Made by a program: the position numbers and the translations under genes. A stretch of 64,000 bases of DNA from Prorocentrum cordatum (taxonomy: Eukaryota > Sar > Dinophyceae > Prorocentrales > Prorocentraceae), in contig CAUYUJ010000903.1 in NCBI GenBank assembly GCA_963575745.1, forward strand, positions 392,001 to 456,000, in the 5' to 3' direction. Each line of letters begins with the position of its first letter. Position 1 is the first letter of the stretch. Shown here piece by piece: positions 33,099 through 43,607 of this stretch. The notes beneath the pieces were generated by a model. The model made no database searches, had not been told where the DNA came from, and saw nothing but the letters and a program-made list of their open reading frames with translations.

Positions 33099-33569
33099 GT
33101 GCTGACTCTTTTTGTCACCCCTAGGTTCGATGAAGAGCGATTGGCCCAGGAAACTTCGTTCTTCGGGGTAGGTGAGCTGGGTGATTATCCGAGGGGTGGG
33201 ACTCTGACTCTGTGTGGGGTCGGGTCGGGAGGGAAGTGGTCGTACAATCAGCGTCGCCGTAGGTGTGGAGCCGCAGTCGCTGCTCTGGTCTGGCGTGACG
33301 ATGCCTGGGGCCTGGGCGCGATGATTGCTGCGCCGCTCCTTGGCTTCCGACGCTCAGTGCCCCGATCGGAGACTCTGGCATTTGCGACGGCCTTCGAGCA
33401 GACCACAGGCTCGAGCCACCTCGTCGCTGACCATCAGGGTCTCCTACTAGCCTGGCGCAGGAGATGGAGTAGGGCCACCGGGGGGCCCAACGAGGATCTC
33501 TGGGTTAGAATTCGCGCGGAAACAAATGGTATGCAGGTTTCCCTGGAGTGGGCCCCCCTCACATTCTGA
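33099..33569 (+). pseudogene. LINE-C RNase H-like domain, catalytic Asp missing
   Basis: A 156-codon open frame. It reads GVGSGGKWSYNQRRRRCGAA near residues 40-60, where related proteins have Asp-Gly-Ser; here Gly-Val-Gly-Ser replaces the first catalytic Asp. The later blocks are recognisable: VPRSETLAFATAFEQTTGSS (Glu) and HLVADHQGLLLAWRR (Asp). The fourth Asp region is not seen before the stop. RNase H would degrade the RNA strand of the hybrid. Missing acid residues imply loss of activity in this copy. Assignment is from motif order and position after a zinc-knuckle. Confidence 0.65.
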
Positions 33570-34560
33570 AGGGGAGGACGAGGGCCGTCTGGCCACGGAC
33601 AGCTTCTTTTTGACTGTGTACAATAGCACGACCGACCATGGGTCGGGTGAGGCGGTTGATCGGGCTTGGGAGGGATTTCTCCTGCATGAAACGCCTAACG
33701 CTGACAGCTGGGATGCAGTAGCGGCGCTTGTAAGGCGCAAGGTTTCCAAGGCCCTTGGGTCGGCCCTAGATACCGACCCGTCCCGTGGTAAGCGTGAAGA
33801 GACCGCACCACAGATGTCTTGTGGCGGAGACGTGAAGATAACTCGGAAGGATTCGGACCACAAGATGCCAGGACGGAGCGAAGTGTCGATGTGAAATTTG
33901 CAGTCAGCGAGTACATGCTTTTGTCTTGCTGGATTTCTTTCGCACTCCGTGCGCCCCGTCGCCGGTCCCTGCCGGCCCCACCCCCACCCACCCGTCCTTA
34001 ACAGTATCCCCAGGGCTGCGGTAAGTGGCGGGTGGACGGGTTTGGGCGGGAGGGTGTTGCATCCCTCGCACAAGTATTGCATGTTGTTTTGCCACGAGTG
34101 TGGCGAGTTTGCGACATAATATTCCCGTCACTTTGAGGTCCGTTGCTCGGGGAAGTCTCGCAAAGGGGCGGAGAAAATAGTTCGGATCACTCAGAATTTA
34201 TACCCGCGGCGCGAAGGCCCTCCGAAGTGGGTTCTCGCAGCGATACATGCGCGTGTCTGTGTGAAGAGGTGGCCAGAGCCAAGAAGGCTGTGGACCCTGG
34301 GACCCAGGGACCTGTTCCGTCAGCCGTGGCCGTGCCGAGAGACCAGGGAGAAATGCTCTCGGAGGCTCCCGGCGTGTCCCCCTCAGCCCGTGGTGGAGCC
34401 CCTTGACCCAGAGGACGAGGCGGCAGAGCGGCTCTTTGGAAGCGCGGATCTGGGTCGCCCTGCGGGGGCCCGGCCAGTTATTGACGGTCAGCTCCCCTTG
34501 GACAGAGGTGAGCCGATTCCGCGACCTCCAAAGTTGGCGCGAGATGCGCCTGATAATTGA
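33570..34560 (+). pseudogene. LINE-C C-terminal tail (decayed)
   Basis: Broken frames continue after RNase H. Near 34079-34117 the frame reads MLFCHECGEFAT, a Cys-x2-Cys segment resembling the terminal motif of dinoflagellate LINE ORF2 proteins, and a shifted frame near 34250-34400 reads ARAKKAVDPGTQGPVPSA. The 3' end is set only roughly. Confidence 0.4.
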
Positions 34561-34673
34561 CGGCCTTCCTTGCGCCCAGGGTTGCTGTGTTGGTTTCGAT
34601 TCTCACGGTGATGTTGGGTTTGGGTGCAGGCTGTGCCGCGAAGGCGGTATCGATGCGAATCCTTCCCAGTTCC

Positions 34674-34814
34674 TCCTCTTCCTCCTCCTCCTCCTCCTCC
34701 TCCTCCTCCTCCTCCTCCTCCCCCTATGTTTGACGTTGCCGAGACTCCAAGCGTGATGCTCGCAGCGATCTCCTCCTCCCATCTCCGTTTTCCACCCCGT
34801 CCTCCTCCTCATCC

Positions 34815-34846
<32 letters not shown>

Positions 34847-34860
34847 CTCCTCCTCCCTCT
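34674..34860. repeat. (TCC)n microsatellites
   Basis: Two (TCC)n tracts at about 34674-34722 and 34798-34858, separated by unique sequence. The 34861-35139 stretch that follows is GC-rich, purine-rich near its end, and holds no gene. Confidence 0.9.
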
Positions 34861-35219
34861 TTCGACGGGGCTGGCCTCCACTCCCGCCCCGTCGAAGCCC
34901 GCCTCGTTTCTGGCCTCCGCCCGCGCAGTCGAGTCCCGCCCCTTTCCTCCTTTGCCATCCTCATCTTGCTGCTCGCAGGCGACGGGCGCGAGGAGGAAGG
35001 GGGCGCAGGGGGGGGGGAAGGGGGGAAGGGCAGGAGCAGGAGGCGGAGGACCTGGAGGAGCGGGGGAGGAGGGGGAGGAGGAGCTGGAGGTGGATCCGGT
35101 GGATAGGTCTGTCAAGTTCTAAGCTCGTCAGTTATAACTTACATTTCTTTCGCCGCAATACTTATGAGAGGTCGGCGGGAAGGGGCCTGGAAGCTTCCAG
35201 CTGGCATATGAGATCTGTT

Positions 35220-36190
35220 GAAGATTCCGACGCGATCTAGAGTGTTCGATGAGCTTGAGGGTTCCTTGGGAGGTCTTGGCAGGCTTCTGGGTCTCCCCAA
35301 AGGATTCGAGGGCCCCCCCCGGGGTCCTGGAGGGTTCGCTTGCCCCCCGGGGGGGCCCTGGAGGGTTTTGGACCCAGACATGATCGCGTCGTAACAGAAA
35401 TCAGGACGGTAAGTTTTTCAGTATTTTCGGCCCGTGGGGGCCCTCGCCGGGCCCCAGGACCGTCCAAAAACGACTCAGGACGAGAAACCGGCCCCGAGGA
35501 AAGCGTCGGGGCTTCCAAGGACGCCGTCCTGACAAACATCGGGACGGCGCATGTCTGGCGAGGGGTCCCGTTCCCCTGTGGTGGTTCCTTGGTTCTGGAG
35601 GGTTCCGGGGGGTACTGGAGGGTTCCATTGGAGGGTTCTGGGGGGTTCCAGGGGTTCCCTCGGGGGCTCTTGGAGGGTTCGAAGGGCCCCTGGGGGTTTC
35701 TGGGAGATTCAAAGGTCTCCCCGGGGTTCCAGGAGGTTTCGACGGTCCTCTCAGGACTGAGCGGTTCGGAGAGTTCCAGGGTTCCGTTGGTTCCTGGAGG
35801 TTTGAGAGTCCCCAGGGTCCCCCCTAGAGGTTCATGTGGGGTTCAGGGGGCACTCGCGGGTCACAGGAGAGTTCCAGGAGCCACCAGAGGGTCGCTGGAG
35901 AGTTCTAGGGGCACTTGGATGATCACCAGAGATTCCCTGCAGAGCTATAGCTGCTGGGCGATTTCTGGAAAGTTCCAGGGGGCCCTCGCGGGCCACTGGA
36001 GAGTTCCAGGGGCCATCACAGGGTCCTTGGAAAGTTCCAATATTACCTGGACAAGCGCCTACCAAAAGTTCCAGGGGCCGCCGCGGGTAACAGGAGTTTC
36101 AGGGGCCACCAGATGGTCACTGGGGAGTTCCAGGGGCCCTTGGAGGGACACCGGATGGTCACTGGGGAGTTTCGCTTGCTTCTTGGATAT
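35220..36190. repeat. Degenerate GAGTTCCAGGGG repeat region
   Basis: Variants of GAGTTCCAGGGG(C/G)C and GGAGGGTTC recur roughly every 15-50 bases, with CACTGGAGAG or CACTGGGGAG spacers on the right. It looks like an old minisatellite. The dispersed repeat at 35415-35556 lies inside it. Confidence 0.75.
35415..35556 (+). repeat. Dispersed repeat pair, copy 2 (partner at 9035-9180)
   Basis: Shares block order with the 9 kb copy, ending GACGGCGCATGTCTGGCG against GACGTCGCATGTTTGGGT. Confidence 0.6.
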
Positions 36191-36946
36191 TACAACTGAG
36201 AGCGCTAGTAATTCGTAATTTGAATCTTCCCTGGGGGGAGGGTTAGCAGCCCTGGGTGGAAAACACCGCGGGCGGCCAAGAAGAGCGGGGCGATGACCAA
36301 GGGGGGGGATTTCATGGCGGGGGCCATGAGATCTCCCCATATTTCACGGCGCCTCTTCTTCTTTCAACACATCCCCGTTCCCTCCCCCCTCCAGGCCGCG
36401 CACGTGCTGCCACCAATGAGTTGCGCCCCCCCCTCTTGGACGCCCCCCGAGAAGGGCGCGCGCAAGATTCAAGCAGTGGCGAAGTGCCCTGGCTTGAAGT
36501 TGCCTATAGGTCCACCAAAGAATGTTCTAAGAACCTTTTGAGGTTTGCACGACATGTTCTTAGAACATTTCTGTCTGAGGCTGTCTTGCTTTTACCCATC
36601 GGGCTTCTGTTCGAAGAACATGGTTTCTGTTGCTAGAACAGCTTTGGGTTCTAAGCAAATTTCGTGGTAGGCCTATAGGAATGCCAGGACGGTCGGTCCC
36701 TGTTCAAGAGATGGCTCAGCCCATCGGGTGGCGCACTCGCTGCTCCGCGGGAGGCAGCGCGCCGCCCGGCGCGCGCGCGCCGCGCGCCGCGCACCGCTGC
36801 GCTCGCCCTCGGGGCGAGGCCGCTTCCATCAACGGCCTCGTCTCTGCGCCGTGCGTCGATATGCACGTCGCCAGGGGGGGGGGGGGGGGGGTGGAGTGGA
36901 GGGCTTCTCCGAAGGGCTTAGGCGAAAACCGTCCGCTTCCTCCTCT
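36191..36946. other. Spacer without a recognised gene
   Basis: The short motif TGTTCTTAGAAC or TTCTAAGAACC recurs near 36525-36650. A run of 17 G residues lies near 36875. No gene seen. Confidence 0.5.
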
Positions 36947-37145
36947 ATCTCCTCCTCCTCCTCCTCCTCCTCCTCCTCCTCCTTCTCCTCCTCCTCCTCC
37001 TCCTCCTCGTTTTCCTCCTCTTTCTCCTCCCTCCTCCCTCCTCCCTCCTTCCTCTTCCTCCTCCTCCTCCTCCTCCTCCTCCTCCTCCTCCTCCATCTCC
37101 TCCTCCCCCTCCCCCTTCTCCTCCTCCTCCTCCTCCATCTTCTCC
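36947..37145. repeat. (TCC)n microsatellite
   Basis: About 200 bases of TCC with TTC and CCC interruptions. Confidence 0.95.
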
Positions 37146-37624
37146 TCTTCGGGTCGCCTACGGCCCCGGGGGAAGCCGTGCAGGGGCGGGGGCGGGGGGA
37201 CAGGCTCGGGCGGGGAAAGGCCTCCAAGCTTCGTCGGTTCTCTCTCGGCTTTCCAGCCTCGGGGGCCTTCCCGCGGGTGCACGGATGCACGGATCCTCCC
37301 GAACGGCCGCTTGAGGCTAACGATGTTCCAACTTTCTTGAGCCTTGATCACCAGAGAGAATTTCGAGCACCACAAAAGTACCAACATGTGATAGCTTTCA
37401 CGTGTCGGGCCCTGGGAGGCGATATTCGTTCGACACTGTTTCGATACTTTTCTCGGTGCTCGAAAGTCGTTCTGGGATTTGGTCCTTGAGTACGATGGGA
37501 GCAACGGAAGCCTCGGGCGCCTTCCTGGGGGTGCATGGATCCTCCCGAATGGCCGCCTGAGGGCCGTGTGTTATACGGGCTCCCGAGGGCAGCTGCTGGG
37601 CCCCCCCCCCACGAGCAAGAGTTA

Positions 37625-37776
37625 AATCGGGCCTGTCCGTCTACAGGAGGAATATTCAGAAATAGGCAAAACATAGTCAGGGAACGATGTTGTTTTCGTA
37701 TGTTTTGCTTACATTTGAGTATGCTCTGGCTACTTATCTTTCGTCCAGAATCCGCCTGTAGGGGGACATGCCCGAC
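37625..37776 (+). mobile_element. Family M MITE-like element, copy 8
   Basis: The left end is AATCGGGCCTGTCCGTCTAC after GTTA, the right end CTGTAGGGGGACATGCCCGA, with core TAGTCAGGGAACGATG. Confidence 0.9.
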
Positions 37777-38639
37777 CTGTAGCAGGAGTCGTCCCGCCAC
37801 GGAGTGCTGGTCCCTTTGGGGATGGGGTCGAAGGCTCTGAGACCCACGAACTGAAGAAAGGCTAGACGACGGAGGTCTGGGGTACGTTCCGCCGAGTCCC
37901 AGCAGAGCGGGGATCCTCGAGGCATTTCCTGGATTGCTCGGGTGGCCCAGGGAGGGCAAAGTGGTGAACGATGATGACGAATATGATCAAGGAGGAGGAG
38001 AGGAGGGAGAGGAGGAGGAGAAACGTATGAGAAGCCGGGGGCAGAGTAGTCACCAACAGGAGGAGTGGAGAAGATCTACAAATCTTGGGTAGGGAGAGCG
38101 TGTGCCTCGCATGGTGTGGAGAGCGCGAGCCTCGAATTGTATTTCGTGGTGATGTTGGCAGCATTGTTGATATTGTAGCGCACATGTTTCAGCCTGTGCG
38201 CCTCCTGGGCAATCTTAGCCAGCGTTGGGTTCTGGCCTTGATGAGCGGTTGTCCAAACATTTGTTTGCTGTCCTTCCCCACCTCAGCGCTGTAATGTGTT
38301 AAGATCGGCCCACCGCGACAGCCCTGCATACCGCGGCCAGCAGGCCCACATGTTCCGTAGCGGTCCTGGATCATCTAGCCATGGTAATCTGGATCCGCAC
38401 AGACACGGATCACATCCAGGAGTAAGTTTATGACATGCATACGCCAACACACCACCCAGTCGTGCGTACGGCGTACACCAATCAGATATCACAATCGTAC
38501 ACGCAAGGGATTTTGAATAATACCGTATACCATCCGCATCAAAGGCACGATCATATTACATCAAATGTTAACAGCGGTGACCGCAAACGGTGAATACTTA
38601 CATAGTGGAGGTGGAACTAGTCGGCGTAAGTTTTATGAT
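37777..38639. other. Spacer, nothing recognised
   Basis: This has more balanced base composition than most of the window. No gene, repeat or RNA motif is recognised. Confidence 0.5.
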
Positions 38640-38860
38640 GACGTCTATCACGTGGAAGCCACGTGGCGTGCGCTATGGAGGTGAACACTATGCGGTGCAA
38701 GCTATGTGGTGCAAGCTATGGCCTGTAGGCCAGGCGGTGTGACCTGGAGGCGAAACCTGCGGGGTGTAAGGTATGGGATGTAAGCGATGGTGTATTATGA
38801 TATATGCGGTGCAAGCTATGTGGTGTAGGCTATGTGGTGTAAGCTGTGCGGTGAAGGCCT
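38640..38860. repeat. Degenerate TATGYGGTGYAAGC minisatellite
   Basis: Units such as TATGTGGTGCAAGC, TATGCGGTGCAAGC and TATGTGGTGTAAGC recur with a period near 15 bases. Confidence 0.8.
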
Positions 38861-38904
38861 ATGTCGTTGTCGTGTAAACTCAGAGCACGGGACGCCCGCA
38901 CGGA

Positions 38905-39053
38905 GCCTGAGAGGCGACACGAACGGCAATTTGGCGAAACCTCGGCATACCCCTCCAGCGCACGGAGTGCCCTCAAGGCGCCCACGAGGCGCCCACGAGG
39001 CGCCCACGAGGCGGCATGGGCGCCAACGTGGCGAAACCTCGGCATACCCTTTG
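38905..39053 (+). repeat. Left part of an interrupted satellite array
   Basis: The unit, about 75-80 bases, contains GCGAAACCTCGGCATACCC, CCAGCGCACGG and GCGCCCACGAGGCG. It continues at 39920 on the other side of an inverted family M element. Confidence 0.8.
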
Positions 39054-39919
39054 GTCGGGCATGTCCCCCCACAGGCAGATTCTGGAGGAAAAGTGTAACA
39101 ATAGTCAAAAATATTCAAACATAGTCGACAAATCGTCCTCAGACTATGTTTGGACTATTGGAGAGGCCTGACGGCCGGTGCCGCCGACCCTGATCGAAAG
39201 GGCTAGGAGTGGGGGGAGGAAGCGAAGATGAGGAGGAGGAGGAGGAGAAGGAGGAGGAGCAGGAGGAGGAGGAGGATGAGGAGGAGGAGGAGGAGAAGGA
39301 GGAGGAGGAGGAAGAGGAGGAGGAGAATGAGGAAGAGGAGGAGGAGGAGGAGGAGGAGGAGGAAGTGCATCCTTTGTGTGCCCGCTCGAAGAAAGTGCGC
39401 AGTGTGATGTTCTGACTTGGGACGTGCTCCCGGAAGAGGACGAAGTGCATCTCGGACGTGCTCGCTCGAGGAAAATGCGCCCTAGGGGGTGGTATTTTGA
39501 CTCGGGGCCCGCTCCCAGGACGCCTCTGCGGGAGGAGGAGGAGGAGGAGGAGGAGGAGGAGGAGAAGGAGGAGAGGAGCAGGAGGAGGAGGAGGAAAAGG
39601 AGGAGGAGGAGGACCAGGAGGAGGAGGAAGTGCATCCCGTGTGTGCCCGCTCGAGGAAAGTGCGCCCCGGCGGGCGTCGTATCTGCCCCGCCCCCCCCCC
39701 CCTCCCCCCCCCCCCCTGCGGGGAAGGGATCAAAGGGAAGAGGCTTCCCTTCGACTCCACTACGACGTCGTTTCATTTCGCTTTGGATAGCGCGCTTGAG
39801 GAGGAGAGCCCTGGGAGGGGGAGAACGGAGACGACGAGTCGAACGGAGAAGCCCCTCACACACGCCGACAGGGTCGGCGGATTTTCGGATATTCCTCCTG
39901 TAGAGGGACAGGCCCGACT
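39054..39919 (-). mobile_element. Family M element, inverted and split by a purine-rich insertion
   Basis: On the minus strand the 5' arm (39886-39919) reads AGTCGGGCCTGTCCCTCTAC and AGGAGGAATAT, and the 3' arm (39054-39160) runs from ACATAGTCTGAGGACGATTT to GGGGGGACATGCCCGACC. About 725 bases lie between the arms, made of (GGA)n tracts (about 39228-39363 and 39531-39630), a C-rich run (39690-39716) and three copies of a GAAGTGCATC ... GCTCGAGGAAAGTGCGC phrase. Alternatively, two inverted copies were fused by deletion. Confidence 0.7.
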
Positions 39920-40135
39920 TCAGCATACCCCCCAGGTGCGTGCGGAGGGGCCATGAGGCGTCCACGAGGCGGCGCGGGCGGCACCATGACGAAACCTCGG
40001 CATACACCTCCAGCGCACGGGGCGCCCACGAGGCGCCCAAGAGGCGACACTGGCGGCAACATGGCGAAATTTTGGCATACCACCCCCTGGCGCAGGGGCG
40101 CCATTGAGGCGCCCACGAGGCGGCACGGGCGGCAC
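39920..40135 (+). repeat. Right part of the interrupted satellite array
   Basis: Begins CAGCATACCCCCCAGG, matching the GGCATACCCCTCCAGC junction of the left part, and contains about two and a half units. Confidence 0.8.
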
Positions 40136-42010
40136 CGTGTCGAGGACCTGAACTACCCAACCAATTGTTTAAGAGAGTCAAATCGTAACCCCTAAGTGCA
40201 GGTAGTACTTGTGGATAGCCAGGAACCTACATCACTGGCTTAATACTATCAGACACCCCTAGCGGTCATCAAGAACTACGCAACGGACATTGCATCAAGG
40301 ACAGGCGTCAATGATGACAGAACATGAGTCACGACGTCTCGCCGTTGACAGACATCTAGAAAACACATTTGCAACATACACCACTCACGCACATCAAGAC
40401 GCCACTGTCAACCATCACATACACACATGAGTTGCAGTTCTCACAAGCATACGCCCAGACTGTGCTTCAATACTAGAAGACACTACGCATAATAACGAGT
40501 ATGAGCAGCATACAGCGCTAACCGCCAGCAAGTCATCAAGTTCCGGCACGAACATACATCACGGCCAGACACCACGACGTTACACCAATAGCGGGCATCA
40601 TGGTCGACCATCACGGACATGAAGAAGTAGCATATACCTTGGACCCACATCAGTAATATGCACCACTAAATACATTCCTACTAGCATACATGCGCTGAGG
40701 TATGCCATCAACACCATACTCCGTTATCATGCACCCGCGTAAGATTGCAAGGGCATGCGCGACTCCCATACAATATACACCAAGGACGCCCGTCGATACC
40801 ATACATCTCTTACGCGCGCTGGTACCATTCGATAGCGCTGCACACTAAACGGCACTTTAAACACATTACAAACACAGGCTCATTGACCGGCGCCATGGAT
40901 TCACATGATTGGCATCAATTTGGCAACACCCCGCATCAGCAACGTACATGAACTGCATTTATAGGCGAAGTTTGTGAACGCATATACCCATATCTTCGAT
41001 ACCACACTACATTGCGAGATCACCCGACATATGTTCAATACGTTCGCAGCATTTCTCTAGCGGGGATTCCCCGAACTTGGTTATTGTTGAGATGCAGTCC
41101 GCCGAACTGTGTAGTCTTGATGTTTTCGTGGCGCCCTTTCTGGGAGGTATTCGGTGGCGTATCGCGGAATCCTATTCTTCTTTGTTGTATTCGTGTGATC
41201 ATTTTGTTCCTAAACCTCGTGTGTTGTGTGGGTCCTTGTGTTGCATTCGTGGTGCTTCGCGTACTCCCACCAGCCAATTCAGTGTTGTTGTCCACGCATG
41301 TTGTCGTGATCCAGAAAGTGAAAGAACATGCAATGGCACAACCAGGGGGGATTTGCCACATCTAAGTGTTGATTCAGTCCAAGGGGTGAACCATTTATGC
41401 TGTTTTTTTATTCGCGGCCTTGCCGAGTAAGGGGGATGATGGGGAAGAGGAACATTATGATGATGCTGGGTGGGGGCGATGAGGAGGACGATTACGAGGA
41501 GGAGGACGAGGACGAGGACGAGGAGGAGAACTAAGGAGGAGAGATGCGGATGAGGAGGGCGATGAGGAGGAGGAAGGCGAGCAGATATCACATGAGTTTG
41601 GCACAGCATTTTTCCGCTCACCTTTCGGTAAATTTCAGGCTGGATGATGAAGCGGATGAGATTGAGAAGGAGGAGAAACCCGTGGGATGATGAGGAACAT
41701 GAGACAGATGGGGAGGCGACTGCGACGGCGGCGACGACGACAATTGAACTAAACAGGCATTTGCTGAGGCAGATCGTGTGTTCTGGGAGTCTCGTGGAGC
41801 TATCTTGGAGCCTCCCTGGGTGGGTGGCCATTTGAAGGCCTCTGGGGGCACTCTTGGGGTCCTCTTGGGAGCCGTTGGGGCCCTCTTTTGGCCACCATGT
41901 GCTGTGATCGATCCGTGATGCAGGGGGTTGAGATGGGCACCGTTCCCTCTGAGCCGGACACGCCGCCTCCGTGGGCCCTCTTGGGGCCCTTCTCCGCCCC
42001 TCTTGGGGCT
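40136..42010. other. Composition island without a recognised gene
   Basis: From about 40150 to 41000 the sequence is markedly less GC-rich and full of CATCA, CACG and ACCAT phrases, with almost no open frames. From 41012 to 41430 short frames exist but show no motif. From 41450 to 41560 there is GAGGA-rich sequence and from 41790 to 42010 degenerate CTCTTGGGG units like those at 57700-58120. Confidence 0.5.
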
Positions 42011-42107
42011 TAATTGGGCAGTACAGGAGGAATGTCCAAAAAATAGTATACAAATAGTCGGAGGACGATCTTTTTGATTTTTTTGACTATGTTTGAGTAT
42101 TGTAGTG
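42011..42107 (+). mobile_element. Family M fragment (5' part)
   Basis: Begins TAATTGGGCAGTACAGGAGG and contains TAGTCGGAGGACGATCTTTT and GACTATGTTTGAGTATTG. The right terminus is absent; GGCC...CCAGTGCCGCCGATCC follows, as in the split copy at 39161-39200. Confidence 0.65.
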
Positions 42108-42141
42108 GCCTCCGGCCAGTGCCGCCGATCCGGAGCGCTCC

Positions 42142-42142
<1 letters not shown>

Positions 42143-42212
<70 letters not shown>

Positions 42213-42297
42213 CTGATGCTGATGCTGATGCTGATGCTGATGCTGATGCTGATGCTGATGCTGATGCTGATGCTGATGCTGATGCTGATGCTGATGC

Positions 42298-42353
<56 letters not shown>

Positions 42354-42400
42354 GTGATGTGACGATGGTGATGGTGATGGAGATGGTGATGATCCCGGCC
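42143..42400. repeat. Compound (GAT)n(GCTGAT)n(GAT)n microsatellite
   Basis: (GAT)n runs at 42143-42210, exactly fifteen TGCTGA hexamers at 42211-42300, then (TGA)n to about 42353, then a short GGTGAT tail. Confidence 0.95.
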
Positions 42401-42512
42401 CTCCCCCCAACCCCCTTCCTCTCTCCTGTCCGCCCCCCCTCTCTCCTGCCCCCCCCCCACAAACGTCACTGGGCGCGCCTGCATAGTGCCCTCCCGCTCA
42501 TTCTCATGCGAT

Positions 42513-42688
42513 CGCAAACATGGATCAAGGGGGCGTGGATCAGCGACTGGTCCTTCTTCCATTGGAAATCGCGGATTTCCGCCGCCGAACGGGGAGGCAT
42601 CGGCCGCATTTTGGCGAGGCCACCTCCCCCGATCCATGGATTTGGCGACCGCGCGCCAACTCCATGGATCGCTAGTCCATGTTTGCGC
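42513..42688 (+). repeat. Family H hairpin repeat, copy 3 (full length)
   Basis: The left end is CGCAAACATGGATCAAGGGG and the right end TAGTCCATGTTTGCG, which are inverse complements over the CGCAAACATGGA part. It contains AAATCGCGGATTTCC (self-complementary) and the CCATGG hairpin, here with one mismatch (CCAACTCCATGG). Confidence 0.85.
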
Positions 42689-43607
42689 GCCCACGAATAG
42701 CGTCCTCCCGCCCATTATAGCGCACCCCTGGCGCGCTCTGCGTCCTAGGAAGGGTTCCGCAGGCCTCTTTGCGCTCGCCCCGCAGCCCCGCATCCGCATC
42801 GTCCTGCGGCGCGCAGAATCCGCAGAGAGGGCCACGCCCTGCGCAGAGGGACGCTGCGGCAAATCGGACAAGCCCGATTCAGATTACGAGTCGTGAGGTT
42901 TTGCAAGCGAGATCTCGCGTACAGTGGAGAACCATGCCAAGAATCGCCCTGTCCCTGTTTGCCTCCAGACTCCAGGGTGCCCTGGGTTTCTTGGGTCTCC
43001 ATGGTCTTGCCACGGATAGCGTGGCGTTCCCACACGAAAAATCCATGGACGTCCTGGGGTCTCAGGGTTGGGTTTCTTGTGGAAGGTTTCTTGTGGACGA
43101 GCCTCCACTGTATTGACCGTCCTCACCTCGCTCTAGCGCTCTCGTTGGGAACGCTGTTGAAGGGAGAGCCCTGGTCAGGTCGTGACTGCGGTGGAGATGT
43201 CCACGCAGCCATTCCGGTCTTTCGCGTTCGACGGCATCCTAGGCCGAGCTCGGGGGCGGGTGGGTGGGTGGGCCATTTCGGGGGTGGGCAGAACCATCAC
43301 CCTGACACGTCGATTAATGAATTGTCCGTTTTCGGTTCTCGAGAGGGCGCCGCGGCCGTCATTTTCAAGGCTTGCGCCCACCAGGTTCTGGCCCGAGGTC
43401 GTTTCCACATGTTACTAAGGGGGGGTCTGTCCATCTCCGGTCATTGAGAGGTGAGGACACGATCAGAACAAATAAGCAAAGGAGGTCAAACGACCAGAGG
43501 CCCGAACAACCGGTGATGGGAGGTCTGAGACGACGCCTTCTCCTCCGATCATCCCACATGAGTCGGGGCGCGTAGGTTGCACGATCGCATCGGAGGCATG
43601 TTTCAGA
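42689..43607. other. Spacer without a recognised gene
   Basis: Frames of up to about 180 codons on the plus strand show no motif. Nothing repeated was noticed. Confidence 0.5.

Noticed and set aside
41012-41430. Two overlapping 117-codon plus-strand frames as genes
   Set aside because: Both frames are open over the same stretch, neither has a motif, and a third open frame lies antisense.
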